DNA of 64,000 nt from Dipteris shenzhenensis. Taxonomy: Eukaryota; Polypodiophyta; Polypodiopsida; Gleicheniales. The number at the start of each line of letters is the position of its first letter. Position 1 is the stretch's first letter. The notes beneath the pieces are model-generated. The model saw nothing but the letters and a program-made list of their open reading frames with translations. It ran no database searches and was not told the origin of the DNA. Location: assembly GCA_047967505.1 (NCBI GenBank), contig CM106539.1. The stretch is one strand, 5' to 3'. Shown here in pieces: positions 21,778-34,535 of this stretch. Made by a program: the position numbers and the translations under genes.

Positions 21778-23162
21778 AGGAAGAAGCTACCATGCGGCTA
21801 AAGTGGAATTTTGATGTGTCCCAATAGGATCATGTCGCACTTGGATTATGACATACACACCATATCTTCTTCTTCGATGTGACTCCTCGGATGTGATTAA
21901 GCTACCCCATCCCACTTCTAGAATCACATCCCATATCGTCTTCCTTCTCGTGCAAATATTCAACTCTCTCAACCCCACCTCCTTCTAGAAACACAACCCC
22001 GCGATCCTTCGTTCTTTGAGCATACTTAACCCCCTTGATCTTTGGTTTTCTCATTCATCTAAGGAATGCCACACATGCAAGAAATGCACCCTTGACTACT
22101 TTGACACATTTTCAAGGAAAATATAAACTATGAGGCAATATTATTACACATGATCATGGCTATGTTGTTTGGTGTGGGAGTTGAAACATAAATGCATGAG
22201 AATTGGATCGATTATCATGTGAAAATGCGACCACTACAGCTGGGCAGTCAAATAGTTGGATGTGTGAAAGCATGAAAGTGTGACCAATGGAGGACCAATG
22301 TAGCCTGGTAGTCGGAAGGTCGGATATACGTGAAGACATCTATTCTATTCATTAAGGAGAGGTTTCAATGTGAAGCAATTCTAGAGGTTCAGGAAGTGAA
22401 GGAGGGAGCTTTCTAGGAGGTTCGGGTAAGGAGGGCATAGTGCCGTGTGGCATCAAGTAGAGTATATCACGCAATCTGGACTCTGCTAAGACATTGACAA
22501 CCTATAGGAATGTGATGCAGTGGTTAACGACTCGTGAGACAAGTGGCGTGGTTGATAGCACAAGTCTTGGCGACGCGCGTGCGTCTTGGAGACAGATGAT
22601 GTGGCATGGGTTACAGGACGATGTGGCATAGGTTAGAGTGGCCAAAGGCAGAGAGGAACACGTGGTGTGTGCTACAATGGACAGTGTGCTCAGGGGGTGC
22701 ACTGCTGAGAAACCATATGTATAATGTGTGTTCAAGGGGTATTTAGAAATTCCCTCAACTAAAATTGTTGCCCTAATAAAACCCCCCCTCTTTGCTTATG
22801 AACTAAGTGAATTTTTCTAAACTTGAATTCAAAAACCCCACTTGTCCTTGTAATCCTGTTAAGTTTTTTCTAAAAGTTGAATTAAAATGCCCCTCTTCTT
22901 GAATCCACGTGGTATAATAAACTTTGTGAGGTAAACCCCCGAGACAGTGTGGCCAACAGTGCAGGTTGTGGTGATGTGTGCGGGTCTTGGAGACCAATGA
23001 GATGGCATGACAAATGACAAACGATGTGGCACATTAACAACCATCGACGTGGTCTGCCAAAGATAGATGACATGGTGCGATGGTCGACAAATGAGGACAT
23101 GGCACAATGGACAATTGCAAATGACATGGCACCGGGGCGGACTCGTAGATGTGACATATTAA

Positions 23163-23165
<3 letters not shown>
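21778..23165. other. No supported gene
   Basis: Unique sequence with short ORFs only. Two A/T-rich blocks around 22806-22900 resemble each other (TTTTTCTAAA..TTGAATT....CCCC), suggesting a small diverged duplication. Nothing else is recognised. Confidence 0.5.
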
Positions 23166-23238
<73 letters not shown>

Positions 23239-23714
23239 GAGAGATTTTATATATATATTAGATACATAGAATTATATATAAATATACATAAATAAATTTA
23301 TTTATAATATAATATATGAATTCCATATATTTATGTATAATTCTATGTATATTAGATAAATAGAATTATATATAAAAATTATGTATGTATGTATGTATGC
23401 ATGCATGCATGTATATATATATATAAACACACACACACAAATAATATTTAAAATACTTTATAGTTAATTGTGTGTGTGTGTAATTTTATTTTTATTTTTA
23501 TTTATTTTTTACTTAAAATGCATTTCATGTTTATAACTGTGTGTGTGTGTGTGTAATTTTATTTTTATTTTTATTTTCTCAAAATAAGCCTTAATAGTAG
23601 CCTAGGGAGGATAATTTGCTTCTCTTGAGGGATCTTGACGAGGAGAGATGAGTTGATATGATTTCAATGGGATTAGGCATTTGCGAGGTTTGATTAATAT
23701 TCACTTAAATGATG

Positions 23715-23757
<43 letters not shown>

Positions 23758-23926
23758 ATGTGTGATAAGTGTGACAGGTTCTCAAGATAAAATATTCATG
23801 CATATGGAAGTCTACCACAAAGAGAGACGGTGGGGTAGGGGGGGGGGAAGAGGATGTGTGTGTTGGGGGGGAGGGAGAGAGGGGGCGTAGGGAGAGACAT
23901 GGTGTGTGTGTGTGTGTGTGTTTGTG

Positions 23927-23965
<39 letters not shown>

Positions 23966-24412
23966 AAATAGGAGAGTGCAAATGGTCAAAGGCCCATTAA
24001 ATAAAGTATAAATTTTGGAAAATAGGAAGGAGGGCTAATTATAAAATATAGAGTGCCCATAGATAGTTAGAAAGAAATTCAATATTAGTCTACTATGTAG
24101 GTGAAAAGGGAAAACTTTTTTTATTCTAAGCCCGAGGTTATTTTTTGTGTCAATAAATATAGAATACCACTAACTAGTAAATAAATATAAGGAGGGGAAA
24201 TATTAAATTATTAAATTAATTATCCAGTTTATGAAGAGAAGGTTGGGGGTTTGTCGGTTTGTGTCTAAGTGTGTATGTGTGTGCACGTGTGTGTTTGCAA
24301 GTATAGATTCAAGTGTGTGTGTGTGTGTGTGCATGCGTGCATGCATGTGTGTGCATGTGTGTGTGTGTGTGTGCATGTGCATGTGCGTGTATGCATGTGT
24401 GTGTGTGGATGT
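23166..24412. repeat. Microsatellite cluster
   Basis: Long (GA)n at 23166-23227 followed by a G run; A/T-rich sequence with (TATG)n and (CATG)n at about 23380-23420; (AC)n at 23428; (GT)n at 23471 and 23541; (GA)n at 23720-23753; (GT)n at 23902-23964; and an irregular GT/GCAT tract at 24266-24412. All ORFs over these tracts are low-complexity translations. Confidence 0.95.
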
Positions 24413-25559
24413 TCGTTGCGTGGGTGGGGGGACAGGGTTTCTTTTTTGGGCAATGTTTTGTCCCTTGATCAACACCTCATATAGCTAAATCATTGAGTAA
24501 ACTGAGCATAGAGCCAAGCCAAGGGGTGCTTATGGGGGACGGGGTATGAAAGCTTGAAAATTAAATGCATTTTAAGATCCCACCTTGACATCTAGCGGAG
24601 CAGGTCTCTAACCCGTCATAGATGGGTCATGTTACTTGTGTATATAAAGGATGCTCTCAGCTTTGGCTACTATATTCCACATCACTCTCCCGTGAGTAAT
24701 TGCGGCACTTTGGAAGTTATAAGGCTACGCTAGGTGAAATTCTATAATGCCACAGGTCATGTGGGAGCTAATTGCAGACCTGTCCCCCATGATTGACATC
24801 AATAGTAGAATAATAGCTAGGAGCACATCAACAAGTCTAAGAAATCGGGGAACTCCCAAGCCAATTACCTCCACAAAATGTACTCCATGGTAGTTTGGAG
24901 TGGTGACATGCAAGCAAGGCAAGTCTGCATATTTTGTGCAACGCTTTCTTGTAAGCAAGGTTTCTCTGGCAACATCTATTCTCAATTCAAAGTGCATGAT
25001 AGAATGATATGGAAATTGTGAAGGTGATGCTCCCAATTGGAATAAGCTACATAGGCTAAAAACAACTGGGCTCACATTGGCTTGCCTACAAATACATAGC
25101 ACAATAGTTGCATCATTGGCAGGTATGGGTGCTAGTTCATCAAAGAATTTGGATTGATGATTGTGATCGCAAAGGTAGGTGTTATGGCACTACTTAAGGC
25201 ATAAATGCCTCGTACACACTGGCAACGGGGATATTTGTGGCTCAATACAACTTTGATAATCATAGGGTACATGAACTGCTCCACATCCTTTAGGGGAGAA
25301 ATGGGGTCTCAAAAGGGCCTCCAATTAGTGTTTCCTAATTTCAAGGGATTAGAGAGGGATTCAAGGTGTACCAATGAGAGTGCTCCTTTGTGTGGGGAAA
25401 CGGTATGTTGAGGTGGAGGGATGGAAGGCATGCAGAGATCCCCTATTGGCTATTCCTCTTACATTGGAGACCACCCAAACCATCCTCCCACCCCTTAACC
25501 CATGCTTGACCACCCTCCCATGTGCACCCACCCCAAATCATTCCCAAATCTCATTTAAG
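24413..25559. other. No supported gene
   Basis: A 125-codon minus ORF at 24725-25102 contains a hydrophobic stretch near its end but no motif I know, and no neighbour supports it. I do not call it a gene. The rest is non-coding. Confidence 0.45.
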
Positions 25560-25860
25560 CCTTTGTGGGCCCTTGTGGGCATATTTCTTCTCCTTAGGTG
25601 TATTGCATGTCTGCCCCCTCTTTCTCTGCTCCTCTACTTTGGTCCAACTATCCTTTCCCTCCATTGTGGGACCTTTTGGATGAATTTCTTTTGTCCTCTA
25701 GCGTACTATAGACCTACCCCCTTTCTCCGCTCCTCTACTATGGTCCAACTGCACCCTCCCTCCCTTGTGGGACCTTTTTGGTGAATTTCTTTTGTCCTCT
25801 AGCCTATTGTAGGCTTGCCCCCTCTCTCTCTTCTTCTCTGCTCTGGTCCAACTGCTCTCT
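25560..25860. repeat. Three diverged tandem copies of about 102 bp
   Basis: TTGTGGGACCTTTTGG..GAATTTCTTTTGTCCTCTAG occurs at about 25663 and 25765, and a more diverged version (GGGCATATTTCTTCTCCTTAG) at about 25567. Each is followed by a C/T-rich segment ending CTCTGG/ATGGTCCAACT. Downstream to about 26230 further C/T-rich repeats (ATAGGTGCTTTT variants) occur. Non-coding. Confidence 0.75.
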
Positions 25861-26474
25861 CACTCCATTTTTCAAAATTTGGGTTGCAGCACCTCCTATA
25901 GTTGGTCTTCTCTCTCCTGCTCTTCTCATTTTTTTTGTGCCTCCTCTTGCTCTATCCCCTCATGCTCTACCTCTAACTTCTCTTTCCTCTCTTGATCAAC
26001 ACTCTCTTGCTCTATGGCCTCTTGCTCAACCCTCTCCTATAGGTGCTCTTTCCCTTCTGCAAGCGCTTTTCCTTATGGTACAGGTGCTCTTTGCCCTCCT
26101 ATAGGCGCTTTTCCTTCTACTATAGCAACTCGTTTCCCTTCTATAGGTGCTTTTTCCCTCTTGCTTTTCCCTCTCATATAGGATACAACTACTCTTTCCG
26201 CTCCTACAACTATTGTTTTCCCAACAGGCAAGGTTTGGAACATAGTGACACAAGATAGTAATGTTGTGAGCTTTAGATAGAATAATATTATTAGAAATAG
26301 GTGTTTGTATTTCAAATTGTATTACAAAGATGCTTCATAGCCTGTTTCTCTTCTTCTTCAGCTGTAATACACCAATAATAGGGTCTTTGAATTCTCGACT
26401 AAGTTCTTAAAAAGACTGCTATGCTATCTGGAATCTCACATTAAACTCGTAAGTTTTTATAATCTCATGTACAA

Positions 26475-26909
26475 CACATTGGAATGGATCACGTAGGTTG
26501 CCTTGCGTCAATACTGTGAATTCTCCATGCGTTCTTTTTCCAAATGGATGGATTCTCCATTCCTGCTTGCTACTGCACACATGAAGGAACATCATTTTAG
26601 AAATTCAAATTTAAATAGATGTAATGCATCATGTGAATTCTTCTTCTTCAATCAACTATTGAGCTTCAAGAATTATATAAGTAGCATCACAACACATTGG
26701 AATGGATCACCTAGGTTGCCTTGGGTCAATACTGTGAATTCTCCATGCCTTCTTCTTCCAAATGGATGGATTCTCCATTCTTACTTGCTACTACACACAT
26801 GAAGAAACATTATTTTAGAAATTTAAATTTAAATAGATGTAATGCATCATGTGAATTCTTCTTCTTCAATCAACTTTTGAGCTACAAGAATTACATTAGC
26901 AGCATCACG
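26475..26909. repeat. Tandem duplication, 218-bp period
   Basis: CACATTGGAATGGATCAC starts at 26475 and 26693, and the sequence that follows is about 93-95 percent alike by eye through TAGCAGCATCAC. The right copy ends at about 26909. Both copies sit in plus ORFs translating to the same peptide, but that peptide has no recognisable domain and the ORFs begin and end in the repeat. Confidence 0.9.
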
Positions 26910-27289
26910 AGCTCCAGGAATCTCCTTTGCATCACCATTCCCTTCAAGTCCTGCATCACCTCCAAAACAACTTGCTCATTCATGACTTTGTGTCTTTCTA
27001 TATGAAGAGATCATCCATGCCCACCATTCTCATATCATCCTCCATGAAGTTCCTAAAAGAACAACTAAGGGAACCTTAGCAAAAGCAATGCACCACTGTG
27101 GATAATCTTTAGAGCACCTCCAATGGTTCAAGATGCCTCTTTTTAAAAACAAAGATCATGGATCACATATTGATTCTGAAACTATATGATCACATGGTAA
27201 CATGGGAGATCTCATCAAATGGTGCCATCAATAGTCGCAGAGTTTACAGAGACTATGATAGGCCATAATAGAATGTAGGTCATGTTTGA

Positions 27290-27800
27290 CGAGGGATGAG
27301 AAGGACCATGAATGATTGCAAGGTAGGAGAAGCAAGCGAAGGACTAGGTGTGAGGGTGAGGGCAGATGAATACGCATGAGTAGGAGGAGGAGATGCAATT
27401 GGAGTAGGCATGAGCATGAGGCAAGAGGAGCATGCATGAGTAGGACAAAGGAGGAGCACCCATGAGCAAGAGGGAAGAGAAGAATGGATGAGCGTGAGGG
27501 AGGAGGAGGAGTAGGAAAAATCAACAGGGGGGGAGGAGGAGGACGCATGTGAGAGGAGGGAGGAGGAGGCATGTGGACAAAGGGAGGGGGGGGGGAGGGA
27601 GGAGGAGGGGGAGGGAAGAGGGAGGAGGAGGAATGAGACACGTGGAAGAGAAGGAGGAGAGAGGAGGGAGACAGGGAGGAGGATGGGGGGAGGAGGAGGG
27701 AATTCAAATTCAAAATTCAAAAATTTGACTTTGGAGGAAGGGGGAGGAGGGAGATAGAGCAAATTCAAATTCAAAATTCAAAATTTTGACTTTGGGAGAA
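27290..27800. repeat. Purine-rich (GGA)n tract with small duplication
   Basis: The plus strand is dominated by GAGGAGGAGG-type repeats from about 27350 to 27710. It is followed by two copies of AATTCAAATTCAAAATTC...TTTGACTTTGG at about 27711 and 27767. Minus-strand ORFs over it are Pro/Ser/Leu low complexity and are not called. Confidence 0.9.
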
Positions 27801-28796
27801 GTTTGCCCTCCTTGGTGTAAGAGGTGTAGGTGGTGGTCCCCTCCTAGGTGTAAGAGGAGGGGTCAACTGGTCTTAACAACCTAGGTAGGGGGGGTTAGGA
27901 CTCCCTTGGACCCCACAATAGGGCTTGCATTAGGCCTAATCCATTTCTTAACCCATTCCTTATGAGGCCCTTTTGAGACCCCAATTCTCCCCTAATGAAC
28001 AGTTTGAAAAGTTAGGGGAATAATTTATGGGGCTAACCACCATGATATAATGGAGGTTAGACTGAGCCCAAGAGGTACTAAAATTTAAATTCTTTTTTGC
28101 AAATCATCACGTCTTAGAATATCATTATAGGGATCAATCATATTTCCCTTTGTATGAGTAATAGAACATGCATAAAATTCTTTAGAAACACACAAAGTTG
28201 TGTTGTAGCATATATTGTTGACAAGTGCCACATGTGACAAGGATTATTACCACATATAGAGGTGGTTGTTTTTTATACAAGGGCCTCTAATGCATAAGGA
28301 TGTTTCATCTCTACACACATAATGATGTTACATAGATTCATGACACATGATGCATGGATTATTGCAATCACATATACTTATAAATATTGATGTGGCATAA
28401 TACTAGTGCCAAAAACAATAATATAACATCTGGAGACTTGTGAATCCACTATTGACATTCCTCATGAGGCATCTTCCTACTAAGGTGCTGCTACAAGAAT
28501 GTAATTTCCTTTTGATGTAGCGATATCGATAACAAGTGGAGTTCTGCAATGAAGCCTACATTATCACATTCTAGGTTTTGGTTCTTACAATTCCTTTGTG
28601 TGGATGGATGCAGGTGAGTGGAACTCCTTCTACAACAACTTGAATTAAAATCTTGTCAAGTACTTTATGTTCTTATGAAAAGGATTTAATGCCTAGTATA
28701 TTATCTTGCCTTGGTTGGTAAGACTTGTTCATTAATTCATTATCTCATTTGTCTTGTTAAAAGAATTGTATGGGTTTTGTCAAAGTTAGTCTTGCA

Positions 28797-28823
28797 AAAC
28801 ATACACACGTGTGCGCGTGCACA

Positions 28824-28854
<31 letters not shown>

Positions 28855-28952
28855 ACACATGCATGCATAATGTACATACACACATCCACATATACACGCA
28901 TGCATATCCATACATGCATGCACACACACACACACATGCATATACACATGAG
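28797..28952. repeat. (CA)n / CATGCA microsatellite
   Basis: Alternating CA tracts at 28820-28860 and 28918-28936 with CATGCATG and CATATACACG interruptions. Non-coding. Confidence 0.95.
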
Positions 28953-31012
28953 CGCATGTGTGCCCCCTCCTCTCCCCCAAATGACAAAGGTATCAGATAG
29001 GCCTAAAAATATGTCCTTACATAAGATAAGATTTGGACTGAACAAGGGCCTCTTAGATTATGAATGTAAGCAATTGAGATTAGGGAGCTAACCAGTCACA
29101 CAATTTGGGCATTTAAAATTTGGACAAATCCATATTGGCCTACCATGGGTGAGGAGATATCCCCTTGATCCTACTACTACCACCTAGGCCCCCTTGTAAT
29201 CCCCCCAACACCTAGGGCATTTACTCACATGGTAGGTTCACATCCTTTTTGGACAGGCTCCTCAATCTTCCCCTCTCTTGGGAACCTCTAATCTCGTGTA
29301 GAATTTTCCCTTCAAAAAATAAAAACTTCCCCAAAAGTTTCCCAACTACTCTAGACATCCCCTCTAAAGCCACCCCATACACCCACACCCTTTACTTCAT
29401 TGAAGCGTGCATTTCTTCTGTCTCATAGGATAAAGACAAACTTTTTCCTCTTCTTAAACTATCCTGAGTTGCACCCAAGTCATTTACATAAGTCAAAAGT
29501 GATTTCCTTATAGTGTAGGATTGTAATAAAAACTAGTCTTCTATTTGCTTGCTCCCATTTTGTCTAAGGTGGTGCAGTAGTCAGATTCTCCTAGACCAAG
29601 CTATCACTTAATATCGTGTAGTCAAAATTTGAAGGTCAAAACTCATGTTTGTATTACTCAAGAGTTCAGGCTCATGTCATTGTTGAAGCATTGAAGTGAG
29701 AGAAAGATAACTGAATAGGAGATGAAAAACTACACACTTAGCTATATTCCAAAGACACTGACATATATTCATGAACCCCTTAGGGTGAGGGCTTGACTTT
29801 GATGATGAGCTACTAGGCCTCTTAAAATCAAGATACCCCATGATATCTTGATGGGCTTGAGATTCTCAAGTTTCCTGATTATGCATCCATATTTGTTGTG
29901 GACAACCCCCATGCCACTTTGTGTCATCTAACTAATAGTAAGTGAATTCTATACCATTGTTGTCACAATGCATAGAATGCATCTCCTATGCTCTCTATAC
30001 CATTTTTGTGGTGCATTGAATGCATGTCAAATGCTCTCTATACAGCCCATCTTCTTCTATGTAGAGCTAGGTTCAAGTGTGTCCTTACCCATCACAACAT
30101 TCTCTTGAGGATTTCTATTGGAATGGATTTCTAAGAATAAATCCTTTTCAAAAGCCATGTTCTAAATTCTAAAGCATAGGTGCATATGGTTTGAGTCATT
30201 ATATACCTTTTCCTAGTCCCTTGATGTGGAAATGGTTGATTAGGTTATAATTACAAGTTTATGTGGCAATTTAGGACTTAATTACAGTTTCCCTCCAATA
30301 TACACATGATGCCTAGCACATGTTTAGTGGATCTTTTTCTTTGAACATCTCTCTCTCCTGGGGAATTCACTAAAGTATATGTAAGATAGCACATGCAATC
30401 AATAGAAGGGGTTCTATTTTCATGTGGACTTAGAGAAATATACATACATAAGGGATACTTAAATCCCATTATATTGAATGCACGTGATATAGAGGGTTTT
30501 TACACAGTGAATCCCCTTGGTCACCAATGTCCAGACTCTTAGCTTCTCCTCAACAATGACTCTTGGGGAAGCCACCAATGTCCAAGCTCCTACATTTCTA
30601 TTCTCCTCTTGGAAGCCACGAGGAAGCCACACATTGGGATTTTAGAGAAAGTTATCGTTGAAGACTTCTTTGTGGAGAAAAATGCCACTGAAGATCATTA
30701 AAGTAGGCACATTTGTATTAGAGTTTTGACGTCGAAACTCATTTCTCCTCCTTGACTCAATGCATTCCTATAAACAGGGTATAAACTTTGCAAATAGCTT
30801 TAATCATGTGCTGCTTTTGGTCCTATTACTATTCTTCTCCTACTATTGGTTCTTGTCCTCTCCTGGAGTGTGCGAATTGAATCACTTAGACTCCAGTGTA
30901 AATAAGGAAATAATTTGGAGGAATATATTATTTGTTTAAAGTTGTCCTATTTGTTTTTTTCTCATTTGGGAACATAGATAAAAGCTATAAATGTTGCACT
31001 ATTGCCATGGTT
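28953..31012. other. No supported gene
   Basis: About 2 kb of unique, moderately A/T-rich sequence. ORFs are short and unrelated to families I know. A small near-duplication (TGCATAGAATGCATCTCCTATGCTCTCTATAC against TGCATTGAATGCATGTC.AATGCTCTCTATAC) lies around 29970-30045. Confidence 0.5.
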
Positions 31013-31182
31013 TACTTGTTAGCTAACAGATATTTGAATGGCTTGTGCATACTATGTTTGGTGGTTGGACTTTTGAAGTTTTGTGGTGATACTAATCTCC
31101 TAGTTTTGTGGTGATACTAATCTCCTAGTTTTACTTCTTAGCTAATAGATATTTGAATGGCTTGTGCATACTGTGTAAATTA
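31013..31182. repeat. Nested short duplications
   Basis: TTACTTGTTAGCTAACAGATATTTGAATGGCTTGTGCATACT at 31013 recurs near 31131 with three changes. Between the copies, a 25-bp unit (AGTTTTGTGGTGATACTAATCTCCT) is tandemly doubled at about 31078-31128. Confidence 0.85.
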
Positions 31183-31524
31183 CTTGCCATCTACATGCTA
31201 TAATGATCAAAAATTTACTTAATGGAACACGCTATCTAGCTTGTGTGCATAATAGCACCCTATAATTGCTACAGAATTAATATCATCCTGGAAGTTTTCT
31301 TTACTCAGCCTACCCCCACCATTTCCTATTGACTTAAGAGGCATTTTAGAAATGTTTTAGAGCTATGACAATTCTTGCAACCTTGCTGCTGTGTGAGTCG
31401 ATATGTGACTGCAGGGTGGTACTTTGTGACTACCACTCATGTGCTGGACAATACTTAACCATGGGGAGGGGACTTCATGTGTCAAACATAATGATAATTA
31501 CATGAAAGCTAAACCTTGAATAAT

Positions 31525-31580
31525 TACATAAACCCTAAACCCTAAATCATTACGTAAGTCCTAAACCCTAAATAATTACA
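31525..31580. repeat. Interstitial telomere-like units
   Basis: AAACCCTAAACCCTAAATC and later CCTAAACCCTAAATAATTAC contain four CCCTAAA-type units, the plant telomere repeat complement, within a small duplication also containing AATTACATAA/ATTACGTAAG. The run is too short to be a telomere; it lies about 50 bp outside the copia element. Confidence 0.7.
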
Positions 31581-31632
31581 TTTTATGACTCATTCACAAA
31601 GTACATGATACAATCATGGCTCTATTCAAAAG

Positions 31633-31985
31633 TGTTGAGATATCGAGCTCCACTCGAGATATGCCAGGGTGACCGTTGTGTACTTATGTCACCGACTTGT
31701 TAGCTGGAGATGCGGTTGGTACACCGCCCACGAATAATAGCTGGATGACAGCTATCCTTATCTACACTAGTTTGTGGCTCAGTTAGTATGCCACCTTAGT
31801 TAGTTGAGTTTGGTTTTGAGACCCACATATAGGGTTCTTCTATTTCTTTGTACTTGAGTTCTTTTGGCTTTCACAACTAAGAAGAGGAAAACTGTTTTCA
31901 GCCTCCACCTTTGTGTGTATTCCCCCATTGTGCATGTGAGAAAGCCGCAAGTGAGACTCCTTCCCTCTCTCCCACAATCTTCACA
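31633..31985 (+). repeat. 5' LTR of copia B
   Basis: 353 bp, starting TGTTGAGATATCGAG and ending ATCTTCACA. It is nearly identical to the 3' LTR at 36792-37144 and close to the LTR at 14767-15118. It carries CACATATAGGG, a possible TATA-like element, near 31825. Confidence 0.97.
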
Positions 31986-31998
31986 TGGTATCAGAGCC
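31986..31998 (+). other. Primer-binding site
   Basis: TGGTATCAGAGCC begins at the first base after the LTR and is complementary to the 3' end of initiator Met tRNA, the usual copia primer. Confidence 0.95.
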
Positions 31999-32530
31999 TT
32001 GTTCGTGGTAAGGAGCTCAAGAAAGCAAGCCAAGTTCGTGGTGTCCTGGTAAGAGGACCAGTGTTGCTTTCCTATTTCGAGTTTGGGAGCAAATCTCTGC
32101 AGGTAGCACAGCCAGAAGTGCAGGAGTGCACTGTTTCAGATTGAGATGCCCTTCGCGGTGTGGCGATAGCGCAGTATATGCTGCGGGTGAGGGGAAAGCC
32201 CTTGGTGACTTTATTTTTCTGAGTTGAGGCCATTTCGGGGCCCGTTTTGAAGGTGGAAGTTCTTCGCAGGCACTCAGAAAAAGGCCCTGTTTTTGGCTGT
32301 GCGACCACTGCACGGCTAGTCGGTGGAAAGGTGCCACAGAAATTGCATCGTATGCCTGTGTGCAGAGATATTGGGAGTTGTAGATTCATGCCTGTTGCAT
32401 GTTGATGCAAAATCGTCACTAGGAAGTGACTGTGTGGTGAAATACCACTTTCGTCAGTTTTGCAGATCTGCCCGTGTGAGGCAAAAGCTGTGTTTTTTTG
32501 TAGTGACAGAATATTTTGCAGTGTTCTGTA

Positions 32531-33410
32531 ATGGCATCTGATTCTCTTTCATAGATTGTCACTGAAAAGCTTGACAAGAACAACTTCCAGGCATGGAAGT
32601 TTAGAATGACGAATTTCTTGATGGGAAAAGGCTATTGGGAATTCATTACAGGAAATGAAGAAGAACCTGTTCTTCCTAATGTTCCCAGTCAACAGGAAAT
32701 GCAGGCATTCAAAGGATGGCATGAGAGAGCCAGGAAAGTTATGTACTGGCTGTCTATCAGCATTTCGGACTCCATGATTGTGCATATTCAGGATGCAAAT
32801 ACGCCAAAGGTGGCATGGGATACTTTGGCAAAAATGTACAGCACAAATACGCAAGCCAGGAAAATGCAACTCAAACAGGAGTTGCACAATGTGCAGAGAG
32901 AAAATTTGAGCATAAATGACTACCACATGAAAGTGAAGAAAATTGCAGATGCACTTGCTTCCATTGGGTCGCCAGTGGATGATGATGATTTGGTTTCTGT
33001 GACCTTGAATGGTCTAGGAAAGGATTATGCATAGTTTCGGACATCCATTGCCATCCGTGAAAAATTTCCTGATTTTGAGGAGCTGATTGCTCTTCTAATT
33101 TCTGAAGAGCAGAGAAATGGGGGTGCATCTTCTTCAGTAGGATCTTCAAAAGAAACTGTCTTCTACTCAAATGCTAGCAGAGGTAGAGGCAGAGGTAGAG
33201 GAGGCCGACCGTGGTAGAAATCAGAATATGCAGCAAACGCAAGAAAACTAGTCCTATGCAGGAGGACGTGGTAACTCTAGAGGCAGGGGGAGCCAAAGAG
33301 GTCGTGGTGGATGGCAGAGAAGCCAAAATGCAAATAGCAATGTTGAATGCTACTATTGTGGCAAAATGGGTCATATGGCTAAGGACTGCTAGAAAAAGCA
33401 AAATGACATT
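32531..33410 (+). pseudogene. Gag of copia B
   Basis: From ATG at 32531 the frame runs MASDSLS, a TAG at 32552, then the UBN2-type gag core (NFQAWKFRM, MYSTNTQARKMQLKQELHNV, VTLNGLGKDYA). A TAG follows at 33032, then an Arg-Gly-rich linker with a one-base frameshift near 33205, another TAG at 33249, and a CCHC zinc knuckle (CYYCGKMGHMAKDC, 33348-33389), with TAG at 33390 where Trp is usual. The knuckle frame is the one that leads into protease. Gag would form the particle and bind RNA if intact. Every premature stop is TAG. Confidence 0.9.
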
Positions 33411-34535
33411 ATGAATGGAAAATTGCAGCAAGGCAATTATGCATCTTCTAGCAGGCAGGGTGATGACAGAAATGAGCATCTATTTATGGTGCAGCATATG
33501 ACCAATTCTGTGACAAGTGCAGAAGAACAAAATGATGTGTGGTATGTTGACTCAGGTGCATCAAACCACATGACAGGTCATGCAAAATGGATGCAAGATG
33601 CAAGGAAGATGGAAAAGCCAGGATTTGTGGAGACTGGTGATGATACTGCACATCCTATTGTGCAGATTGGCAAAATTCCTTTGTCTATGCAGGATGGGAA
33701 AAAGAAATACTTGTCTGATGTATTTCATGTCCCGAACATCACCAAGAACCTAGTTTCTGTTGGTCAGATGGTTGAGCAGGGCTTGCAGGTCAGATTTAAT
33801 CCTCATGGATGCTTTGTTGAGGATATGAAAGATAATGGTCGCTTGATAGCAAAAGGAAAGAATAAGGGCAGGATGTTTACATTGGATGCAGACATGCCTG
33901 AATTGAGTGCAGTAATGTTTGCACATGGGACCGGTGTAGTTGCAGATATTGATATCTCGCACAAACGCATTGGTCATGTTAATATACAGCGACTTAAATC
34001 AATGCAAGCCCAAAATATTGTTGCAGGATTGCCTAAATTCAAGGTTGCAGAAATGCACAAGTTTTGTGAAGCCTGTCAATTTGGGAAACAGGTAAGGAAA
34101 CCTTTTCCTAGGCATGTTCAAGAGAGTAAAAAACCATTGGAATTAATCCACTCTGATGTGTGGGCTACAAAAGCTGCATCTATTGGAGGCTGTCACTATT
34201 TTGTCACATTTATTGATGACTTCAGCAGAAAACTGTGGGTGTATTTTATGAAAAAGAAAAGTGAAGTGTTTGGACACTTCAAAGCTTTCAAAGCTATGGT
34301 TGAAAAAGAAACAGGCCTGCAAATAAAATGCCTAAGGTCAGACGGAGGGGGAGAGTACCTCTCAAATGAGTTTGCAAGGTTCTTGCAGGAGCATGGTATA
34401 AAGCAGCAATATTCATGCAGTTATACCCCACAGCAAAATGGAATTGCAGAAAGAAAAAACAGGCATATTGGAGAGGTATCTCGGGCTATGACGCCAGAGG
34501 AGATGTATACTGGTATGCAGCAATACATGGCATGA
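33411..34535 (+). pseudogene. Copia B protease and integrase
   Basis: An open block in frame with the zinc knuckle. The aspartic protease has WYVDSGASNHMTG (about residues 43-55). The integrase zinc-binding region has KRIGHVN and FCEACQFGKQ. The core shows the three acidic residues in HSDVW, RSDGGGEY and [10 protein letters not shown]. After SRAM the frame is wrecked: about 90 bp present in element A are replaced by about 29 bp copied from just downstream, and the shifted frame stops at 34535. The remaining integrase C-terminus ([14 protein letters not shown]) continues in another frame at about 34530. Confidence 0.92.

Noticed and set aside
23705-24488. ORFs of alternating His-Thr or Cys-Val
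   Set aside because: Translations of (GT)n/(CA)n microsatellites.
24725-25102. 125-codon minus ORF as a membrane protein gene
   Set aside because: One hydrophobic stretch but no known motif, no homologous copy in the window and no gene context.
27228-27774. Two minus-strand Pro/Ser/Leu-rich ORFs of about 160 codons
   Set aside because: They lie on a (GGA)n purine tract; open frames are expected there and both frames are equally open.
31800-32541. Short ORFs in the copia B LTR and leader
   Set aside because: The same peptides recur at each LTR copy (14930, 31800, 36959) and are LTR translations.
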